Shown in pieces: positions 27,324 to 37,039 of a stretch of 64,000 nt of DNA. Each line of letters starts with the position of its first letter. The first letter of the stretch is position 1. This DNA is from Acinetobacter shaoyimingii. Lineage in GTDB: Bacteria > Pseudomonadota > Gammaproteobacteria > Pseudomonadales > Moraxellaceae. The notes beneath the pieces were generated by a model. It searched no databases. It saw nothing but the letters and a program-made list of their open reading frames with translations, and was not told where the DNA came from. The DNA lies in contig NZ_CP049801.1 in NCBI RefSeq assembly GCF_011578045.1, positions 3,162,001 to 3,226,000 on the forward strand, given 5' to 3'. The position numbers and the translations under genes are program-made.

Positions 27324-28049
27324 TCATTTCACAATACCTGAGTAGATAAAACCATTTTGCCTTAAGGTATAACGCAAATATTTATTTTGTGGTTTGCTCT
27401 CTTGATTCAACAACATCACATCTACCGTTTTGGGTGTGATTCTAAAAAACTTTGGCAACTTTGAGCGATCAATGTGATTACAGTCGAACTCTACTTCAAT
27501 CTCATGATTTGTTTTGGATTTAGATTTAAACACATAGGACTTAAGTAGTTGTTTTGAGCCTATCTCTACAGCCCTTAAATGATAAGTCCCATGACAACTG
27601 TCACCTTTATAATAACTTTCCACCAGATAAATGGTTTTTTGAGCGATATTTGCTTGGTAAATTTTTAGAATTCTACCTGCTTTAAATGCATCAAGCTTGA
27701 GTTGGTTGTCTGTTTGATATTGAACATGGTTAGACCATTGCCCCATGGTTCCACCCCCTGAAACATCAAAAGTGTAAAATTTCAATTTTCGATCGGGTGA
27801 ATAATCTAGATGGACATAACCTGCATGTTGTAATTTAGAGAATGGATATTGAAAACTTGATGGCATATTTTCGATCTTCAGTCGAATTTCATTTTCAATA
27901 TCATTGTTCACTTCAAAAAAATTTTGATCTTGATATGTCTGGATCAGTTGGTGTTCAAATTGACTTAGCGATTGAGACTGAGCCACACTCATGTTTGCTG
28001 TGCTCAACACCCACCCAATCATCAGAAATTTTATAAGATTGTGTCGCAT
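27324..28049 (-). CDS. Secreted protein of unknown function
   Basis: A 241-residue protein with a clear signal peptide (basic start, hydrophobic core, cleavage near SVAQS at about residue 24). The mature part looks like mixed beta strands (VHLDYSPDRKLKFYTFDVSG, KTIYLVESYYKGDS). Two cysteines lie about 35 residues apart (DSCHG, FDCNH) and could form a disulfide. I do not recognise the family. It is monocistronic and convergent with recN. Confidence 0.65.
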   Translation of the reverse strand: MRHNLIKFLMIGWVLSTANMSVAQSQSLSQFEHQLIQTYQDQNFFEVNNDIENEIRLKIENMPSSFQYPFSKLQHAGYVHLDYSPDRKLKFYTFDVSGGGTMGQWSNHVQYQTDNQLKLDAFKAGRILKIYQANIAQKTIYLVESYYKGDSCHGTYHLRAVEIGSKQLLKSYVFKSKSKTNHEIEVEFDCNHIDRSKLPKFFRITPKTVDVMLLNQESKPQNKYLRYTLRQNGFIYSGIVK

Positions 28050-28301
28050 TTCACATTGACCTGTATGAATATTTTTATCATTGATTTAATATTTAACAAG
28101 AATAGAATCTATTCGTACAAAAATAAAAGAATATTTTATAATCAATACATTATAAAAAAATGATTATTCAGCTTTGAAATGCTCTGATCTAGTCAGAATA
28201 TTCATTTAAACAAATATTCGTTGTTCAAAGTAACTTAGTCTAGTATTTTGATAGATAGCGTATGAAATAAATTTATTATTTTAATAAGGAGAAGCCATTT
28301 A

Positions 28302-28856
28302 GTGAGCAAACAATTTCTGACACATCGCTGTCTTATTGCCCCACCAGATTTGGCAGATGAATTCTTTGCCAATACAGTGGTTTATATTGCTCGACATGAT
28401 TCAGAAGGCGCTCAAGGCATTATTATTAATCGGCCAACAGGAATTCAAGTCAAAGAATTACTCAACGATTTAGAAATCGAAGCTGACTTTGTTCGACCAC
28501 ACGAAGTATTACAAGGTGGTCCTCTTCGTCCAGAAGCAGGTTTTGTTTTGCACACAGGTCAACCCACTTGGCATGCATCCATTGCGGTAGGTGAAAATCT
28601 GTGTATTACCACCAGTAAAGATATTTTAGATGCAATTGCTCATAATGAAGGCGTAGGTTCTTATCAAATTGCGTTAGGCTATACCAGTTGGGGTAAAAAC
28701 CAACTCGAAGATGAAATGTCACGTGGTGACTGGCTCATCTGCGATTCTGATATGGATTTAATTTTTAACCTACCTTATGACGATCGCTGGGACGCTGCCT
28801 ATAAAAAAATAGGCATAGATCGTACTTGGTTATCTTCAGAGATTGGACATGCCTGA
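28302..28856 (+). CDS. yqgE: YqgE/AlgH family protein
   Basis: A 184-residue UPF0301 protein, standard length. Family segments: [23 protein letters not shown] at the N-terminus (in two parts [11 protein letters not shown] and FFANTVVYI), [27 protein letters not shown] and [15 protein letters not shown]. The start is a GTG behind AAGGAG. Biochemical role unsettled; it nearly always precedes ruvX, as here, with an eight-base overlap. Confidence 0.92.
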   Translation: MSKQFLTHRCLIAPPDLADEFFANTVVYIARHDSEGAQGIIINRPTGIQVKELLNDLEIEADFVRPHEVLQGGPLRPEAGFVLHTGQPTWHASIAVGENLCITTSKDILDAIAHNEGVGSYQIALGYTSWGKNQLEDEMSRGDWLICDSDMDLIFNLPYDDRWDAAYKKIGIDRTWLSSEIGHA

Positions 28857-29292
28857 CGCATCACAGCCACAATTGATTATGGCTTTTGATTTTGGAACGC
28901 AAAAAACAGGAATGGCTGTGGGGTCATCGATTATTGAAAGTGCCACCCCACTGCCTTTATTGCCCATGAAAGATGGCATCCCGAATTGGGATGAGCTTCT
29001 TAGGATCGTGAAACAACATCAACCGAACTTATTTTTAGTCGGCTTACCTTTGAATATGGATGATTCAGAATCTGAATTGTCTACACGTGCACGTAAGTTT
29101 GCTCGTCGCTTACGTCACCAAACCAATATTCAAACTTGGATGGTGGATGAACGCCTCACGACCCGTGAAGCTCGTGATGAGTTAGATCATTACCAAGCCC
29201 AAGGGCGAGCTAAAAAACTGTCTGCAGATAGTTTAGCCGCCGCACTGTTTATAGAAAGTTGGTATCGCAACCCTCAAGGGATTCAACCTTAA
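28849..29292 (+). CDS. ruvX: RuvX/YqgF, pre-16S rRNA processing nuclease-like protein
   Basis: About 147 residues, RNase H fold. Conserved acidic residues are in [15 protein letters not shown] (about residue 12), [11 protein letters not shown] (about 102) and [12 protein letters not shown] (about 128), the YqgF catalytic set. It is assigned to 5' maturation of 16S rRNA. Start at ATG 28849, inside the overlap ATGCCTGA with yqgE, rather than the upstream TTG. Confidence 0.93.
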   Translation: MPDASQPQLIMAFDFGTQKTGMAVGSSIIESATPLPLLPMKDGIPNWDELLRIVKQHQPNLFLVGLPLNMDDSESELSTRARKFARRLRHQTNIQTWMVDERLTTREARDELDHYQAQGRAKKLSADSLAAALFIESWYRNPQGIQP

Positions 29293-29338
29293 CAGGTGGA
29301 TCATCACAACTATACGTGAGATATCAACAGAGCCTAAT

Positions 29339-29367
29339 AAAAAAGCATCCATAAGTATGCTTTTTTT
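29339..29367. terminator. Bidirectional terminator between ruvX and aaeA-like gene
   Basis: AAAAAAGCAT, eight-base loop, ATGCTTTTTT; T runs on both strands serve the convergent genes. Confidence 0.82.
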
Positions 29368-29382
29368 GAATCGAGGTTGCTA

Positions 29383-30399
29383 TTATTTTTTACCCAGTAC
29401 ACGAACGGTAGCCGTACGACCTGCGACAAAAGCCAACTCATTTTTAGGACGTTCATCAAGCACAATACGGACAGGTACACGTTGTGCTAAACGTACCCAG
29501 TTAAATGTTGGGTTAACATTGGCAAGTACCCCGTTGGTAGATGCACGTTCACGGTCTTCAATACCAGGTGCAATACCTTGAACATGGCCTTGAATCACAT
29601 CAGAATCACCCATTAAACGGATACTGACTTTATCACCAACTTGAATACGATTCAGTTTAGTTTCTTCGAAATATCCTACAACGTAAAGTTTTTTACGATC
29701 CAAGATACCTGCAACAGACTGACCCACTTGTACGTAGTTACCAACACGCAATTCAAAGTTTGACAAAGTGCCGTCTTCTGGTGCAACTACTTCAGCACGG
29801 TGCTTGTTTAACTCAGCCAAATGTAACTGACTGGTTGCAGCTTTAATTAGTGCTTGCTGTTCAACAATATTCGCTTTGGCTTGTTCAACGGCTGCTACTA
29901 ATTCGTGATGTTGAGCATGTTCTTCATCACGCGCAGAATTGGCTTGGTCTTGCTCTTGTTTCGAAATCGAACCATCGTTGAATTTAGAATAACGCTCAGC
30001 TGTTCGTTCAGCAAACTCACTCGCTACATGTGATTTTTCAACATTTGCTTCGGCTGCAGCCAGTGTCGCTTTAGCCGCTGCTAAAGCAGATTGGGCTTTG
30101 GCCAAATCAGATTTTGCATGTTCAACCGCTAAATCTTGACGGGCTAAATCAACCTTGAAAAGCACCTGACCTTTTTTGACCGTTTGGTTATCTTGAACTA
30201 GAACTTCAGTCACCAAACCTGCAATATCAGATGAAATTTTCATCACATCACCACGTACTCGGGCATCACGTGTCCAAGGTACAGAGTTGTAATAGTTCCA
30301 TAAATTAAAGATCGCAAATATTGCAATGAGTGCAGTCACCAGTAAGACCAATGGCCGAATCATTTTACGTGAATCGATAAGTTTCATACTGTTACTCAT
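29383..30399 (-). CDS. HlyD/EmrA-type periplasmic adaptor (AaeA-like)
   Basis: A 338-residue membrane-fusion protein: one N-terminal helix (about 13-33), a biotinyl-lipoyl half (about 45-85, DIAGLVTEVLVQDNQTVKKG in two parts), a long alpha-helical hairpin rich in Ala/Glu/Lys (about 95-195), the second lipoyl half (VVAPEDGTLSNFELRVG) and a beta-barrel domain (YVVGYFEETKLNRIQVGD). It links the inner-membrane FUSC pump to an outer-membrane channel. Last gene of the three-gene efflux operon. Confidence 0.85.
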   Translation of the reverse strand: MSNSMKLIDSRKMIRPLVLLVTALIAIFAIFNLWNYYNSVPWTRDARVRGDVMKISSDIAGLVTEVLVQDNQTVKKGQVLFKVDLARQDLAVEHAKSDLAKAQSALAAAKATLAAAEANVEKSHVASEFAERTAERYSKFNDGSISKQEQDQANSARDEEHAQHHELVAAVEQAKANIVEQQALIKAATSQLHLAELNKHRAEVVAPEDGTLSNFELRVGNYVQVGQSVAGILDRKKLYVVGYFEETKLNRIQVGDKVSIRLMGDSDVIQGHVQGIAPGIEDRERASTNGVLANVNPTFNWVRLAQRVPVRIVLDERPKNELAFVAGRTATVRVLGKK

Positions 30400-30435
30400 T
30401 CATACTCAAAAATTTACGCGTGGACATGCAACGCA

Positions 30436-30642
30436 TTAGAAACCGCTCCAAACAAACACCCAATGCACCAGCAACAACAGCACAAGGTAAAGACAAAAAT
30501 TAAACAGCCCTAAGAAGGCATCTGATCCCTGCTCCATCCAACGGTCTGTATAGCGGATGACAAACAGCAGCAATACATATGCAACTAAACCTTGAACCAA
30601 TAGCGTGGGGATATACACGCCATAAACATTAAATTCACCCAT
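30436..30642 (-). CDS. DUF1656 small membrane protein (AaeX-like)
   Basis: A 68-residue protein with two predicted helices (about 10-28 and 44-66). DUF1656 proteins are nearly always encoded between FUSC pumps and HlyD adaptors, as here: two bases after the FUSC gene and 36 before the adaptor. The role is presumed accessory to the pump. Confidence 0.85.
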   Translation of the reverse strand: MGEFNVYGVYIPTLLVQGLVAYVLLLFVIRYTDRWMEQGSDAFLGLFNFCLYLVLLLLVHWVFVWSGF

Positions 30643-30644
30643 GT

Positions 30645-32726
30645 TTATACAACTCGAACCTCTTGATTCACAGGTTCATGACCAATTGAACGGTATAAAC
30701 TGCTACGAATATTGTTTAAGGAGATTTGCAAACGCTGAGAAATGTCAGCATCTGGAAAACTAAGGGACTGTTCTTGGATCAGATTGATCTGATCAATCAA
30801 ATTGTTTCGTAGCATTTCATGTTCTAAGTGAAGTTGTTTAGAGCGGAAATAATCATCCAATAACTGCTGAAGATGATCTAACTTTTGCGTGAGTGTATTG
30901 TCCTGTGGCATTTTGTTCAACAATTCATTGATTCGTGTTAAATCAATCACAGCACTGACTTCGATCAATGCTAAATTAATTTCACGTTTCAATTCAGCAG
31001 ACTGCACTTGTTTTGTATTCAAAATACCAATTCGATCCAACATACTGCACAGTTGAATTTTAAATTCTAATCCAAATGGCAAATACATTGACTCTCGAAC
31101 AGACTTGTAATGCAAAGTCAAAATACGTGTTGCTGTAATGTCAGGTGACATCGCTCTCACAAAATAAATCACAATGGCGGCAATGGTTGGACCAATCAAA
31201 TTCGCTAATGAACCATCTAGTGTTGCAATTTGATCAAGGACATACTTGTTCTGTAAGTTTAATTCCATAATTGAACACATCAACAAGGGCAAAGCCAATG
31301 ACGACAAAGGTGGATGTGGAAATAAACTTACACAAAAAATAATAAAAGGTGCGAGAACCAAGGCCAATTGCCAAAATTCGGTCACATAAGGCAACACACC
31401 AAATGCATAGATAAACACCACGACAGCCGTATAAAACGTAGCGCGAATGAAAATTTTCAATGCTGGAACAGGGTTATCCATCGACGCCATAATACAGACG
31501 CAAATAGAGGTTAAAGACGCAACCATATAACCATATTTCCATCCTGTGATAATCCACATCGCACCCGCGATAAAAATCGCCAGAAATGCAGAAATACCAC
31601 CGCGAACAGCGACACCATAATCGCGATGCAAACTTGGATAAGAAGTACTAAGCGACACAATATGTGGCGGCAAATGCTTTTCACCCTTTTGAATCAAATA
31701 CCAAATGATTTTGACTGTTTGTACATTTTGAATGAAATGGCGAATATCCATCTTCAAACTATGTAGCATCACCTGCTGTGAAGGTAAGGCACTTTTAAAG
31801 ACTGCTTCAAAGTCATCATCAAACTGTTGTGGTAACACATTGAGATACTGTTCAGGCAATGTTGTACTTGAAACCAAAAATTGATCGACATCTTTTTGTA
31901 AAACTTTTAAAGCTTCACGATAACCCAGATCGATTTCATCTAATTGCGCCAAGCGTTCCGACATTGACACCAGATTGGTGGTCAAAATAGACAGCTGATG
32001 CAATAGCTCCTGTAAAGGCTTGGTCGTACCACGAAACTTCGATTTTTCATACCAAAGATGCACAGATAAGGCATGAATTTCAGAGGTATCGTGGTTTACA
32101 CGTGCCAACAGTTCCATGTAATTGGTTTGATGTGTTTGATCACTTAAGATCACACGAAACAGCGCTTCTGTATCCTGTAAGGTTTTACCTACTCGGCTCT
32201 GTAATACAGGTCCTAAATGCACAGGAAAAATCGTTGCGGATACGACCGCACTACACACGACGCCAATCGAGATTTCGATAAAGCGACCCAATGCCATATC
32301 AAAAATACTAAACTCGTTAATGTACAAAATGTCGTTAAATGTAATGATGACAACGGTATAACCCGCCAACATAAAGAAATAACTACGTGCTGTACGATCG
32401 AGTAAAGAAATATAAAGGCAGAAACCTACCCACGCAGACATGCAGAAGGTAAATAACCACGGCATATGAATCAGTCTGGGTGTCAGTAGCACTGCGACGG
32501 CTGAGCCTGTTAAAGTGCCCATAATCCGATAAAAGCTTTTTGATGAAACCATCCCAGAATATGGGTTTGCCAGTAGAAATACGGTTGCCATCGACCAAAG
32601 TGGATTTGATAAATCCAACGAAAACGCAATATACAAAGCCATTAGACTGGCAAAGCACGTTTTTGTTGCAAAAATCATGTCCATTTTACGTGGGCGTAAT
32701 TCTAACAATTGCTTGGTTAACAGCAT
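30645..32726 (-). CDS. FUSC-family aromatic acid efflux pump (AaeB-like)
   Basis: A 693-residue inner-membrane protein with two blocks of about five to six helices (about 15-180 and 365-515), each followed by a soluble helical domain, the FUSC/PET architecture. E. coli AaeB exports p-hydroxybenzoate and related acids. The substrate here is inferred only from family and from the divergent IclR regulator. First gene of the operon; a terminator-like hairpin lies in its leader. Confidence 0.87.
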   Translation of the reverse strand: MLLTKQLLELRPRKMDMIFATKTCFASLMALYIAFSLDLSNPLWSMATVFLLANPYSGMVSSKSFYRIMGTLTGSAVAVLLTPRLIHMPWLFTFCMSAWVGFCLYISLLDRTARSYFFMLAGYTVVIITFNDILYINEFSIFDMALGRFIEISIGVVCSAVVSATIFPVHLGPVLQSRVGKTLQDTEALFRVILSDQTHQTNYMELLARVNHDTSEIHALSVHLWYEKSKFRGTTKPLQELLHQLSILTTNLVSMSERLAQLDEIDLGYREALKVLQKDVDQFLVSSTTLPEQYLNVLPQQFDDDFEAVFKSALPSQQVMLHSLKMDIRHFIQNVQTVKIIWYLIQKGEKHLPPHIVSLSTSYPSLHRDYGVAVRGGISAFLAIFIAGAMWIITGWKYGYMVASLTSICVCIMASMDNPVPALKIFIRATFYTAVVVFIYAFGVLPYVTEFWQLALVLAPFIIFCVSLFPHPPLSSLALPLLMCSIMELNLQNKYVLDQIATLDGSLANLIGPTIAAIVIYFVRAMSPDITATRILTLHYKSVRESMYLPFGLEFKIQLCSMLDRIGILNTKQVQSAELKREINLALIEVSAVIDLTRINELLNKMPQDNTLTQKLDHLQQLLDDYFRSKQLHLEHEMLRNNLIDQINLIQEQSLSFPDADISQRLQISLNNIRSSLYRSIGHEPVNQEVRVV

Positions 32727-33212
32727 GGAATCATCTCAGAGCCACAATTTAGGTTTCACCCCAATCACTTTCAACAACGACCAAAAAAACACGATAGGTG
32801 CTTTCGACTTATCGTGTGATCTAAGTAATTTAAATTACATGATTAACATGTCATCAGAAATGATCATCATTCAGAATGAATGGGGGAACTTTCTCTACTA
32901 CCCTTCAAGCTAAAGAAAGCCGATAAATCTTCACCGATACGAGTGAAAGATTCATCAATAGATATTTGATCGAAGCATTTTTTCAAAAAATTATGTAACA
33001 GTCAATTAAAATCTCCCATTATGATAATTTATTGTGTTTTGGATAATGATTAACGATAATTTAGTTTAGATTTCTCAATAAAATTCCTCTTACATTAAAT
33101 ATTTCAACGATAAGTCAGTGTCTCTTTGCACTCTCGTCCAATCTGGTTGAATTTTGATATAAACTAGATGTGATTTTAAATTTAATTCCTTTTTAAACGA
33201 TTGCAGGTAACT
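32727..33212. promoter_or_regulatory. Divergent control region between FUSC operon and IclR regulator
   Basis: About 486 AT-rich bases with no gene. It holds a terminator-like hairpin on the minus strand (32783-32817) and three GATAAT hexamers (33023, 33042, 33055). The 19 bases from 33042 loosely match a Fur box. An IclR operator is expected here, but I could not pick one with confidence. Confidence 0.5.
32783..32817 (-). terminator. Leader terminator/attenuator of the FUSC operon
   Basis: On the minus strand ACACGATA pairs with TATCGTGT (eight pairs, more possible inside), followed by a run of seven T, ending about 56 bases before the FUSC start codon. No minus-strand gene lies upstream that would need it, so premature termination of the operon's own leader is the natural reading. 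Confidence 0.6.
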
Positions 33213-34013
33213 ATGGCGCTTTCTAGTTTTGGTAAGATTCTCACCGTTTTAGATTTATTTTCGGTAGATCGTCCTATCATAAATGTTGACTTGATTAGCC
33301 AAGAGTTAGGACTTTCTACACCCACCAGTTATCGCTATCTCAAAGAACTTGTTTCTGCCGAATTATTACAACGCTTAAGTGGTACATCTGGGGATTACAC
33401 CTTGGGCTCAAAAATTGCCGTTTTAGATTTTATTTCAAGAACCACCGATCCACTGGTGCAAATTAGCATGCCATTCATGCAGCAAATTGTGGAAAGAACG
33501 GAATTCACCTGCTTACTCACCCATTTAAATTATGATTCGTGTATCGACATTCATCACGAATTGTATAAAGACGTCAAACTATCATCTTATGGTCGAGGTT
33601 CCCCTCGTCCAGTGTTTACAGGTTCATCGCCAAAAATCATGTTGGCGCATTTACCGAAGCAAAAGTTACTCGATTACTATCACCGCTTTGAATCTGAATT
33701 TAGCAGCTATGGTTTTGCCAGTAACGAAGCTGACTTTTTGGCTAGAATGAAGAAAATCAAAAAGCAAGGTTATTATTTTTCCAGTGGTGAACTTGATCCG
33801 AATATTGCAGGGCTTTCCATTCCTATCAATTTTTCCAGTAAAGAAGCGCCATTGGCACTGACCTTATTGGCGACTAAGAACCGTTTCGACTTTGTCAATG
33901 AAGAGAAGTTGATTGCGATCTTGAAAGAAAATGCTGAACTGATTGAGAAAAAGGTTGCTGAACTGGCACTGCATGAACAAGAGCATTCAATTCAAAATAC
34001 TCCCTCAGCATAA
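33213..34013 (+). CDS. IclR-family transcriptional regulator
   Basis: A 266-residue protein with an N-terminal winged helix-turn-helix (about 1-65, LISQELGLSTPTSYRYLKEL) and an IclR effector domain (about 80-250). Start at ATG 33213 behind CAGGTAA rather than an upstream TTG. It is divergent from the FUSC-DUF1656-HlyD operon, which it most likely controls (inference). IclR regulators often sense aromatic acids. Confidence 0.88.
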   Translation: MALSSFGKILTVLDLFSVDRPIINVDLISQELGLSTPTSYRYLKELVSAELLQRLSGTSGDYTLGSKIAVLDFISRTTDPLVQISMPFMQQIVERTEFTCLLTHLNYDSCIDIHHELYKDVKLSSYGRGSPRPVFTGSSPKIMLAHLPKQKLLDYYHRFESEFSSYGFASNEADFLARMKKIKKQGYYFSSGELDPNIAGLSIPINFSSKEAPLALTLLATKNRFDFVNEEKLIAILKENAELIEKKVAELALHEQEHSIQNTPSA

Positions 34014-34057
34014 TTTTTTCATTTAGGCTTAGGGTGTGAATGAAATCTCAACAGACC

Positions 34058-34684
34058 TTATTCTGACGCTGGATAAAAATAACGAAAGGTCAAATTGATT
34101 CGAGGTTCAATAATCTTGGTCGATTTGGCAATCGCGTGTTTCCAATACTGCTGTGTTTGACCCCGCATCACAATCAGTTGACCACTGTGTAACAGTAAAT
34201 CGGCTTTGCTGTCTTTATATTTATGCTTAAATCTAAACTTACGTGTTGCCCCAAGACTAAGTGATGCAATGAGAGTTTCACTTTTTGGTGAAATCAGCGA
34301 AGGTTCATCATCACTATGCCAACCGACTGCTTGATGACCATTTTCATATAAATTTGCCAAACAGGAATTAAACTGGTGTCCTGTGATTTGCTCTACTTGA
34401 TACTTTAATTTCAGTAAATACGGATGCCAAATATGTGCTTGCTTGGCCATGCCTGAATAATGATATTGATAATGCTCATCGCCATACCAAACCACTTTAC
34501 GATCAGTTTTAAAATATTGACCATGTAAAATCACTTCATCGTGTTGCCAAGCCAAATGCTGAAGAAAATATTGAAAATACGCCTCTGCCTGATCTACATC
34601 TAAAATCAGACCATAGTCCTGAACACTGCCATCACAAGGCAATATATTATCGCAGGCTTCAGGGGCAAACAATTCAAGATTCAT
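34058..34684 (-). CDS. AlkB-like 2-oxoglutarate/Fe(II) dioxygenase
   Basis: A 208-residue protein with the AlkB-like double-stranded beta-helix: LANLYENGHQAVGWHSDDEP carries the H-x-D iron ligands (about residues 130-132), SLGATRKFRFKHK the nucleotide-recognition lid, and the later H and R-x(n)-R of WKHAI...EPRINLTFR bind iron and 2-oxoglutarate. It resembles the ALKBH2/3-type bacterial repair enzymes, which reverse 1-methyladenine and 3-methylcytosine by oxidative demethylation. Convergent with the IclR gene. Confidence 0.88.
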   Translation of the reverse strand: MNLELFAPEACDNILPCDGSVQDYGLILDVDQAEAYFQYFLQHLAWQHDEVILHGQYFKTDRKVVWYGDEHYQYHYSGMAKQAHIWHPYLLKLKYQVEQITGHQFNSCLANLYENGHQAVGWHSDDEPSLISPKSETLIASLSLGATRKFRFKHKYKDSKADLLLHSGQLIVMRGQTQQYWKHAIAKSTKIIEPRINLTFRYFYPASE

Positions 34685-34820
34685 AAAACAAAATTGATCA
34701 ACAATGGAACTATATTTTAAAGGATTTCAAACACTCACCATCAAAAACATTGTATATGCTTGTGACAAAATTTATTCAAGCTTAGACTATTGAAAAATCA
34801 AGGAATAAAAATAACCAGTT

Positions 34821-36623
34821 ATGAATTTATGGCTTTTGTTTCAAAAAATACGTCCTTTTGTTCGTCCTTATCGATTGTTGGTCATTGCCACACTTATTTT
34901 GACCTTGATTGGTTCTTTAACTGCTCAGGTCAATGCACTTACCCTGCAATATGCTGTAGATAGTATCAATAAACTCGTTGAAGCCGGTAAAGGGCTGTCT
35001 GACGGTTGGCATATCCTCATCACCATTACCGCAATTTTACTGGGCAAAGAAATATTGAATGCCTTTGTACAATTTGGGCAAAAATTCTATGGCGAGAAGC
35101 TTCGCATCATGGTGTCGCAAGATTTAGCTCAAGGTATCATTGAAAAGTTCCTCACCTATCGTCTGGCTTTTTTTAACGAAGACAACAACCAAGCTGGAAA
35201 ACTGCAAACCCGTATTGACCGTGGAATTGGCTCGCTGACCCGACTGGTTCAAATCTTTTTTATCGATATTTTACCGTTATTCACTAGTGCCTTCGTTGCA
35301 CTTGGTTTGATGTACTATGCCAATGTTTATGTTGGTTTGGTGGCGACCATTATTGTGCCGATTTACTTTTGGCTGACTTACAAGCAGGCACAAAAACTGG
35401 GTGGATGGCGTCGTAATCTACGTGATGGACGTGAAAAAAAGAGTCAAGGCATTCTGGGTATCATCAATTCCATTACGGTGATCAAATCCTTTAACCGTGA
35501 ATCGATTGAATCCACAAAACAACTCAAACTGCAAAAAGAACTGACTGACAACCAAATGCAAACCCGTCAAATCAGTTTCTTATTTGATGGTTTAAAAACC
35601 TTTATTGAGCAGATTGGTATTGTACTGATTATTATCCTCACGGCGTATTTCGTGCTAGATGGCCAAATGAGTATTGGCATGATCATGTATCACGTGTTGT
35701 TATTTAATAACGTTTCAGCACCGATTCGCTCGCTCCATCGTATTTATGATGAAGTGAATGATGCCATGATCTATTCCGAAAGCTTCTTTAAAATTTTAGA
35801 AGCCGATGATCAAATTGAACCCTGTGGATCATTAAAACCCGAAATCAAAGGCAAATTTAACTTAAAAAATGTCGATTTCTATTACCCAAATGGTCATCAC
35901 GCTTTAAAAAATATCAACATGGAAATTCGTCCCAACAAGATTACCGCCTTGGTTGGATTGTCTGGTGCGGGGAAATCGACACTCATCAGTTTATTGGATA
36001 AATTCTATGATCCACAAAGTGGTGTCATTGAACTCGATGGGGTCAATATCAATGACATTGATACCCAATATTTGCGTGATCATATCGGACTGGTTTTACA
36101 GAAAAATCATATTTTCCAAGGCACCATTTTAGACAATATCCGCTATGGCAAAATGGATGCCAGTGAAGATGAAGTCATTCAAGCTGCGCAAAAGGCATCG
36201 ATTCATGAACAGATTTTGAAAATGCCTGAAGGCTATCAATCTGATGCCTTACAACTCTCTGGTGGTCAACAGCAACGTATAGCTTTGGCACGAATGTTCC
36301 TGAAAAATCCACCGATTATTTTCTTGGATGAGCCGACTGCCAGCCTTGATGCAATAGCCTCTGAACAAATCAAACAAAGTTTGGATGAAATTAAGCAAGG
36401 GCGTACGGTGATTATGATTTCACACAGTCTTTCACAAATTATTGACGCCGATTACACCTATGTGATGAAAGATGGTGCGATTGCGGAACACGGCGAACAT
36501 GATCAGCTTTATCATCAAGATGGCGTGTATAAGGAGATTTTCGATGCGATGGCGAAAAGCTTAAATATTGAAAAAATTGCCCGTACCTTTGAAGATGATG
36601 CCGAAGAAGAAACGCATAGCTAA
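34821..36623 (+). CDS. ABC exporter half-transporter (permease-ATPase fusion)
   Basis: A 600-residue protein with a six-helix type I exporter domain (about 15-320) fused to an ATPase. Walker A GLSGAGKST (about 378), Q-loop VLQKNHIFQG, signature LSGGQQQR (about 478), Walker B PIIFLDEPTAS and H-loop MISHSLSQI are all intact. It should work as a homodimer. The substrate (lipid, peptide or drug) cannot be told from sequence. Single gene, with an AAGGA farther than usual from the ATG. Confidence 0.88.
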   Translation: MNLWLLFQKIRPFVRPYRLLVIATLILTLIGSLTAQVNALTLQYAVDSINKLVEAGKGLSDGWHILITITAILLGKEILNAFVQFGQKFYGEKLRIMVSQDLAQGIIEKFLTYRLAFFNEDNNQAGKLQTRIDRGIGSLTRLVQIFFIDILPLFTSAFVALGLMYYANVYVGLVATIIVPIYFWLTYKQAQKLGGWRRNLRDGREKKSQGILGIINSITVIKSFNRESIESTKQLKLQKELTDNQMQTRQISFLFDGLKTFIEQIGIVLIIILTAYFVLDGQMSIGMIMYHVLLFNNVSAPIRSLHRIYDEVNDAMIYSESFFKILEADDQIEPCGSLKPEIKGKFNLKNVDFYYPNGHHALKNINMEIRPNKITALVGLSGAGKSTLISLLDKFYDPQSGVIELDGVNINDIDTQYLRDHIGLVLQKNHIFQGTILDNIRYGKMDASEDEVIQAAQKASIHEQILKMPEGYQSDALQLSGGQQQRIALARMFLKNPPIIFLDEPTASLDAIASEQIKQSLDEIKQGRTVIMISHSLSQIIDADYTYVMKDGAIAEHGEHDQLYHQDGVYKEIFDAMAKSLNIEKIARTFEDDAEEETHS

Positions 36624-36638
36624 GTCTCTTTTTTTATT

Positions 36639-37019
36639 TTAGTCTTTAAAATGATCGAGAACATCAGCAACATGTTCTCGATATTCTTCTGAATAGGAAA
36701 TCTCTAAACAGCGCATCAAATACGCTTGCATTGGTGAATTTTTATAGCCACCTAAATGCTCTTCAAGCTGTCGGTCTATATAGGCTCGTACGTGTTGTTG
36801 CGCATCAATACCATGCTGACCCAATTGAAAATATCCTCCCATCGCGATACCTGCTTCCTCACGATAGTGTTCTGCCTTGGATAGACAATATGCGATACCA
36901 TAGTTGTGCAAATATTCTTGAGCTGACTTTTGATGATGATCCATATCATCGGATTCGCTGGCATATGTAGTCATACAGATGAAAAATGCCAAAAACGCTA
37001 CATATTGGGAAATAGGCAT
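36639..37019 (-). CDS. Small secreted protein, resembles T6SS amidase immunity protein Tai4
   Basis: About 126 residues with a signal peptide cleaved near YASES (about residue 22). The mature protein is helical with two cysteines (AYCLSK, MRCLEI) about 60 residues apart, a central GGYFQLG and a C-terminal RCLEISYSEEYREHVADVL. This layout is like the Tai4 family that protects the periplasm from Tae4 cell-wall amidases. The match is from memory of the family pattern and tentative. No amidase gene is nearby. Start at ATG 37019, which has AGGA eight bases upstream. Confidence 0.5.
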   Translation of the reverse strand: MPISQYVAFLAFFICMTTYASESDDMDHHQKSAQEYLHNYGIAYCLSKAEHYREEAGIAMGGYFQLGQHGIDAQQHVRAYIDRQLEEHLGGYKNSPMQAYLMRCLEISYSEEYREHVADVLDHFKD

Positions 37020-37039
37020 CTCAATCATCCTGTCAATGA

